Source of the DNA: Fimisoma avicola
GTDB lineage: Bacteria; Bacillota; Clostridia; Peptostreptococcales; Anaerovoracaceae
Direction of reading: 5' to 3'
Assembly (NCBI GenBank): GCA_018714945.1
Contig: DVMO01000112.1
Span: 1-10,064, forward strand
Length of the DNA stretch: 10,064 bases
The stretch's first letter is position 1, and each line of letters opens with the position of its first letter. Below, one piece after another: positions 7,351 to 10,064 of the stretch. Position numbers and translations under genes: made by a program. Under the pieces are notes generated by a model that worked only from the letters and a program-made list of their open reading frames with translations, was not told the DNA's origin and searched no databases.

Positions 7351-7690
7351 CCTGGCAGAGCAGCTGAGCGTCCGATCAGAGAAGCCGCAGGACCACCGAT
7401 CAGCAGAACGGCAGGCAGACCGCTGTTTTCAGCGCCACATACAGTTCCATGCGCCGGATTTCATGCTTACATGCCGCATGCTACAGCCCGCCGCCATATG
7501 TGTAAACGAATCGCATGCTGCCCAGCCCTGCACCTGACACATTACTTTACGCGTCCGTCGAATACAGTCCTCCGGCTCGCTGCACCGCGCCGCCAATCCA
7601 TCCCGCATTGCCGGCCCCAAGCTTCGTCGCCACCCGCCGTTGCCGCTCAAGACCAAAAATACGCAACAAATCCGCAAACTTTTTCAAAAA
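7351..7690. other. GC-rich gene-free stretch
   Basis: About 340 bases with no supported gene. Open frames on both strands lack a ribosome binding site, encode proteins very rich in Arg, Cys and His, and match no family I recognise. Visible features are two copies of CCGATCAG (7372-7379 and 7396-7403) and five CATGC words within 71 bases (7448, 7462, 7470, 7477, 7514), two of them within the palindrome GCATGC. It may be a decayed gene or an untranslated spacer. Confidence 0.4.
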
Positions 7691-7694
7691 ACTG

Positions 7695-7723
7695 TTGACA
7701 ACTGTGCCGGACAGCGGTATCAT
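7695..7723 (+). promoter_or_regulatory. Sigma-A promoter of the perR-rubrerythrin operon
   Basis: A perfect -35 TTGACA (7695-7700), a 17-base spacer and -10 TATCAT (7718-7723, one mismatch to TATAAT). Transcription would begin near 7730, about 40 bases before the repressor start codon. Confidence 0.78.
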
Positions 7724-7732
7724 ATAGTTGAG

Positions 7733-7751
7733 AATAAGAATCATTCCTATT
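7733..7751. promoter_or_regulatory. Candidate PerR/Fur operator at the transcription start
   Basis: AATAAGAAT-C-ATTCCTATT is a 19-bp inverted repeat centred on 7742 with 8 of 9 base pairs matching. It has the 7-1-7 geometry of PerR and Fur boxes and covers the predicted start site of a PerR-like gene, where binding would block transcription. Its match to the B. subtilis PerR consensus (TTATAAT-N-ATTATAA) is only partial, so assignment rests mainly on symmetry and position. Confidence 0.5.
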
Positions 7752-7769
7752 TTGAAAGAAGGTGTTTAT

Positions 7770-8174
7770 GTGTCAAAGCAAAGAGATCTTGTATTAGATA
7801 TCATACGCAAGTCACATGCGCACCCTACGGCAGAGGAGATTTTTTTCCAAGCAAGAAAGAAGATGCCATCCATAGCGCTAGGAACGATCTACCGCAATAT
7901 CAACGCTTTGAGCCACGAAGGAGCCATCAGGCGGGTGACGATACCCGAAGCCCCGGATCGGTTCGATACGGTGGACATCCCCCACGATCATCTGATCTGC
8001 GAAAGATGCGGAAAACTCAAGGACATCAGTTTGCACGGAATTAAAGACACAATCGTGGAAGCTGTGGGCGAGGACATCATTTCTTACGAACTGAACGCCT
8101 ATTACTTATGTGAAGACTGCAAGAAAGAGCATGAAAAACAGGAGGTACAAAATGAAAGAATTAAAGGGAACTAA
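7770..8174 (+). CDS. perR: Fur-family repressor, PerR-like (134 aa)
   Basis: Metal-dependent peroxide-sensing repressor, predicted to control the overlapping rubrerythrin gene and itself. The winged helix spans about residues 3-65 (SKQRDLVLDIIRKSHAHPTAEEIF, GTIYRNINAL). The C-terminal part has the structural zinc pairs CERC (Cys77, Cys80) and CEDC (Cys114, Cys117). All five regulatory-metal ligands of B. subtilis PerR have counterparts: His18, Asp66, His72, His74 and Asp85 (PerR His37, Asp85, His91, His93, Asp104). The aspartate at the last position favours PerR over Fur, where glutamate is usual. Start is GTG at 7770, seven bases after AAGAAGG (7756-7762); the protein is shorter at the N-terminus than Bacillus PerR, as I recall for clostridial members. 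An in-frame TTG at 7728 is a less likely start because it lies at the transcription start. Overlaps the next gene by 23 bases. Confidence 0.88.
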   Translation: MSKQRDLVLDIIRKSHAHPTAEEIFFQARKKMPSIALGTIYRNINALSHEGAIRRVTIPEAPDRFDTVDIPHDHLICERCGKLKDISLHGIKDTIVEAVGEDIISYELNAYYLCEDCKKEHEKQEVQNERIKGN

Positions 8175-8688
8175 GACTGAAGCTAATCTGTGGACCGCAT
8201 TTGCCGGAGAATCCCAGGCCAGAAACAAGTATACTTATTTCGCAAGCGTAGCCAAGAAAGAGGGCTATGAGCAGATTGCCGCTATTTTCCAGAAAACTGC
8301 TGACAACGAAAAGGAACACGCCAAAATGTGGTTCAAGGCTCTCGGAGAATTAGGCGATACAGCTAAGAACCTGCTTGCCGCTGCCGAGGGAGAAAACTAT
8401 GAGTGGACTGATATGTATGCCCAGTTTGCAAAGGAAGCCAAAGAAGAAGGTTTCGATGTGCTGGCCGCTCAGTTTGCAATGGTTGCTGAGATCGAAAAGC
8501 ATCACGAGGAAAGATACAGAGCTCTCCTCAACAATGTTGAGATGAAAGCCGTATTTGAAAAAGCCGGTGAAACCATGTGGGAATGCAGAAACTGCGGACA
8601 CCTGGTAATGGGCAAGAAAGCTCCGGAAGTTTGCCCGGTATGCTCACATCCTCAGAGCTTCTTTGAAGTAAGAGCAGAAAACTATTAA
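8152..8688 (+). CDS. rbr: Rubrerythrin (178 aa)
   Basis: Non-haem diiron peroxidase that reduces hydrogen peroxide to water in anaerobes, cytoplasmic, fed with electrons by rubredoxin. The ferritin-like domain carries both halves of the diiron site: Glu20 (AGESQARNKY), Glu53 and His56 (NEKEH), Glu81 and Glu84 (GENYEWT), Glu115 and His118 (EIEKHH). The C-terminal rubredoxin-like domain has CRNC (145, 148) and CPVC (161, 164) for one iron. Length is typical for a compact rubrerythrin. Start at 8152 follows AGGAGG (8140-8145); an upstream in-frame ATG at 8110 lies inside the repressor gene and lacks a site. Its start overlaps the repressor gene, so it is expected to be co-transcribed and induced when PerR is oxidised. 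Confidence 0.96.
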   Translation: MKELKGTKTEANLWTAFAGESQARNKYTYFASVAKKEGYEQIAAIFQKTADNEKEHAKMWFKALGELGDTAKNLLAAAEGENYEWTDMYAQFAKEAKEEGFDVLAAQFAMVAEIEKHHEERYRALLNNVEMKAVFEKAGETMWECRNCGHLVMGKKAPEVCPVCSHPQSFFEVRAENY

Positions 8689-8696
8689 TATCCGAA

Positions 8697-8785
8697 GATG
8701 CGACGCAGCATCGCAGTCTGCCGCCCGCAGACTCAAAAGCTGAACTGCCGCATAGCTGGCTGATCGCCGGCCGTGCGGCAGCTTT
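8697..8785 (+). other. Three consecutive hairpins in the rubrerythrin 3' region
   Basis: Hairpin 1: GATGC/GCATC (8697-8701 with 8708-8712). Hairpin 2: AGTCTGC/GCAGACT (8715-8721 with 8727-8733). Hairpin 3: CTGCCGCA/TGCGGCAG (8745-8752 with 8774-8781) enclosing GCTGGC/GCCGGC (8755-8760 with 8766-8771, one G-T pair); AAAGC/GCTTT (8736-8740 with 8781-8785) can extend its base past a bulge. None has a T run, so they look like mRNA-stabilising or processing structures ahead of the real terminator rather than terminators themselves. Confidence 0.5.
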
Positions 8786-8822
8786 AATATGTATTCTGAA
8801 TACAACTTTGCTTTTAACAAAT

Positions 8823-8867
8823 ATAACGCTGTTTTAGATTAAAAACAGCGTTATTTTTTGTGTTTTT
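8823..8867 (+). terminator. Strong intrinsic terminator of the perR-rubrerythrin operon
   Basis: A perfect 13-bp stem, ATAACGCTGTTTT (8823-8835) with AAAACAGCGTTAT (8842-8854), a 6-base loop, then TTTTTGTGTTTTT. It lies about 135 bases after the rubrerythrin stop, so the mRNA has a long 3' untranslated region. Confidence 0.88.
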
Positions 8868-8869
8868 GA

Positions 8870-8896
8870 AAGAATTTATCTCTGAGTTAAATTCTT
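8870..8896. promoter_or_regulatory. Inverted repeat just upstream of the serine hydrolase -35
   Basis: AAGAATTTA (8870-8878) and TAAATTCTT (8888-8896) are a perfect 9-bp inverted repeat with a 9-base spacer. It ends one base before the TTGACA element, a normal place for an activator or repressor dimer. No matching regulator is present in the window. Confidence 0.45.
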
Positions 8897-8897
8897 G

Positions 8898-8927
8898 TTG
8901 ACAAGGGGGGGGGGGTAGTAGTAGACT
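8898..8927 (+). promoter_or_regulatory. Candidate promoter of the serine hydrolase gene with G11 spacer
   Basis: A perfect -35 TTGACA (8898-8903) and a weak -10 TAGACT (8922-8927, 4 of 6) are separated by 18 bases, of which 11 are an unbroken run of G. The -35 is embedded in a 12-bp palindrome CTTGT-TG-ACAAG (8894-8905). Transcription would start near 8934, giving a leader of about 108 bases. The -10 is poor, so the promoter call depends mainly on the -35 and position. Confidence 0.45.
8905..8915 (+). repeat. Homopolymeric G tract (11 bases)
   Basis: Eleven consecutive G in otherwise AT-rich DNA, upstream of a coding region and outside the reading frame (the frame is closed by TAG at 8922-8924). 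A change in length would alter promoter spacing, not the protein. Homopolymers of this size are also prone to sequencing error, so the exact count is uncertain. Confidence 0.9.
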
Positions 8928-8941
8928 GTAAAAAATAAAAA

Positions 8942-8959
8942 TGTTCTAAAATCAGAACA
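8942..8959. promoter_or_regulatory. Inverted repeat in the serine hydrolase leader
   Basis: TGTTCT (8942-8947) and AGAACA (8954-8959) form a perfect 6-bp inverted repeat around AAAATC. The same AAAATC can instead pair with GATTTT (8961-8966), giving a mutually exclusive hairpin in RNA. It may be an operator just after the start site or an RNA structure; neither is proven. Confidence 0.38.
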
Positions 8960-9041
8960 AGATTTTCGATGTTGCAACGGTATGGCATATATGGCCGCAG
9001 GAAGGCCGCTGAGGAGCATACGGACAGAACAGGTAGGGAAT

Positions 9042-10064
9042 ATGGAGAAGATCATTGACGAGGGATTTGTCATTAGTGAGATGAATTATTGGAGAACGCC
9101 ATCCATCGGAATATCTGTTTTCGTTGATGATAAGGACGAAGAAAGTCTGTTCATAGGCAGCAGGAATATCGAAAAAAACCTGCCTGTAAACATGGATACA
9201 ATGTTTTGCATTGCTTCATGCAGCAAAGCCATGACGGCTACATTGATAGGATGTCTTGTATCTGAAGGTTTGCTTGACTTTGACAGGCCGGTCACAGAGT
9301 ACGCACCGGAATGTCAGTTGTGGGACCCGGTGGCGTCGAGCATGTTTACTCTCCGTGACATGCTCTGTCACCGGACCGGATTTGGAGCCCACGATGCTAT
9401 ATGGCCGTGCCGTGACGGACGGCAGGCTATGGCAGAAAGATTGAAATATATAGAACCGGCAGGCATGTTCAGACAAAAGGTACTGTACAGCAATGTGATA
9501 TACGCCATGGCCGGTTATGTGGCAGAAGCCGTAACAGGCACACCATGGGACAAGCTGATGGCGGAATATCTGTTTAAGCCGTTAGGAATGACCAGGACCA
9601 ACTGCTCTGCAAATATCCTGAAAGAGGACAGGAACCACGCTGATCCGTACTATATGATCGATGGACAGCCAAAGAAAGTGCCCATATGGAATGTAGATCA
9701 ATGCGGACCTGCTGCATCCGTAAACTCAACCCACAGGGATATGATCAGATGGCTTCGGTTTAACTGTGGCAGGGGAGTTACACAAAGCGGCAAGAGATTG
9801 CTGGCAAGGGAAATATTTGATGAGATACATGCTCCCCAGATGCCATATGTGGACGGCGGAACGGTATACGGGGACTATTACTGGGCGGACGCATATTGCA
9901 TGGGATGGCGGAAAGGCTCCTATAAAGGCCGGCCATATCAGAAACATTCCGGGAAGATAGAAGGTTACAGTACATTTCAGATGTACCTTCCGGATGAAAG
10001 GATAGGGCTGTTTATTTCAGCCAATATGCATTCCCCTACGGAACCGCTGTTTATGACTTTGACA
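9042..10064 (+). CDS. Serine hydrolase, class C beta-lactamase/DD-peptidase fold (3' end outside window)
   Basis: Predicted penicillin-binding-protein-like serine hydrolase (beta-lactamase-related family, peptidase S12 fold). 341 residues are seen and the frame is still open at the window end. All three catalytic signatures are present: S-x-x-K as SCSK (Ser59, Lys62), Y-x-N as YSN (149-151) and H-x-G as HSG (302-304), plus MLCHRTGFG near residue 107, the family's usual LLSHTSG stretch. No signal peptide is evident, so a cytoplasmic esterase or peptidase is more likely than a secreted antibiotic-resistance enzyme; the substrate is unknown. ATG at 9042 is chosen because AGGTAGGG (9031-9038) precedes it at short distance. 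In-frame ATGs at 8982 and 8991 would add 20 or 17 residues but have no ribosome site. No frameshift is seen. Confidence 0.86.
   Translation, partial: MEKIIDEGFVISEMNYWRTPSIGISVFVDDKDEESLFIGSRNIEKNLPVNMDTMFCIASCSKAMTATLIGCLVSEGLLDFDRPVTEYAPECQLWDPVASSMFTLRDMLCHRTGFGAHDAIWPCRDGRQAMAERLKYIEPAGMFRQKVLYSNVIYAMAGYVAEAVTGTPWDKLMAEYLFKPLGMTRTNCSANILKEDRNHADPYYMIDGQPKKVPIWNVDQCGPAASVNSTHRDMIRWLRFNCGRGVTQSGKRLLAREIFDEIHAPQMPYVDGGTVYGDYYWADAYCMGWRKGSYKGRPYQKHSGKIEGYSTFQMYLPDERIGLFISANMHSPTEPLFMTLT

Noticed and set aside
7244..7537. 97-codon plus-strand frame in the intergenic gap
   Set aside because: No ribosome site, composition unlike the neighbouring genes, runs through the terminator-like hairpin and matches no family I recognise.
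7429..7677. 82-codon minus-strand frame in the same gap
   Set aside because: Rich in Cys, Arg and Trp with no domain signal and no promoter or ribosome site on that strand.
8942..8959. LexA (SOS) box
   Set aside because: Firmicute LexA sites read GAAC-N4-GTTC; here the half-sites are in the opposite order with six bases between.
9042..10064. Antibiotic-resistance class C beta-lactamase
   Set aside because: The catalytic signatures are shared by many esterases and peptidases, and no export signal is evident, so a resistance role is not supported.

Overview
The window looks like chromosomal DNA of an anaerobic, moderate-GC member of the Clostridia (Firmicutes). The support is a PerR-type regulator coupled to rubrerythrin, a biotin-dependent pyruvate carboxylase, a PucR/CdaR-type regulator tied to aminotransferase genes, strong AGGAGG ribosome binding sites, and heavy use of AGG/AGA and ATA codons. 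No species can be named from the sequence alone. No rRNA, tRNA, transposase, phage gene or CRISPR array is visible.

Layout. (1) 1-1243: 3' part of a pyruvate carboxylase gene, closed by an 11-bp stem that also faces a GNAT acetyltransferase on the minus strand (1343-1831). (2) 1910-6752: an aminotransferase locus. A minus-strand class I/II aminotransferase (1910-3040) is divergent from a plus-strand operon made of a PucR-type regulator (3219-4481), a close paralogue of the divergent aminotransferase (4471-5598), and an AspB/PatA-like aminotransferase (5595-6752). All three operon genes overlap, which suggests translational coupling. (3) 6753-7694: about 940 bp without a convincing gene. It holds a strong terminator, five degenerate 17-base T-rich repeats, a possible promoter, a structured segment ending in a terminator-like hairpin (possible small RNA, unproven), and a GC-rich stretch with no recognisable content. 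(4) 7695-8867: an oxidative-stress operon with a good sigma-A promoter, a palindrome at the transcription start, a PerR-like repressor (7770-8174) overlapping rubrerythrin (8152-8688), a run of 3' hairpins and a strong terminator. (5) 8870-10064: a serine hydrolase of the class C beta-lactamase fold, running off the window. Its candidate promoter carries an uninterrupted run of 11 G between the -35 and -10 elements.

How the parts fit. The aminotransferase locus reads as a locally controlled amino-acid transamination module whose substrate cannot be read from sequence. The PerR-rubrerythrin pair reads as a self-regulated peroxide defence unit. The most unusual feature is the G11 tract in the serine hydrolase promoter spacer, an arrangement expected to give slipped-strand, transcription-level phase variation. 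It is surrounded by three inverted repeats.
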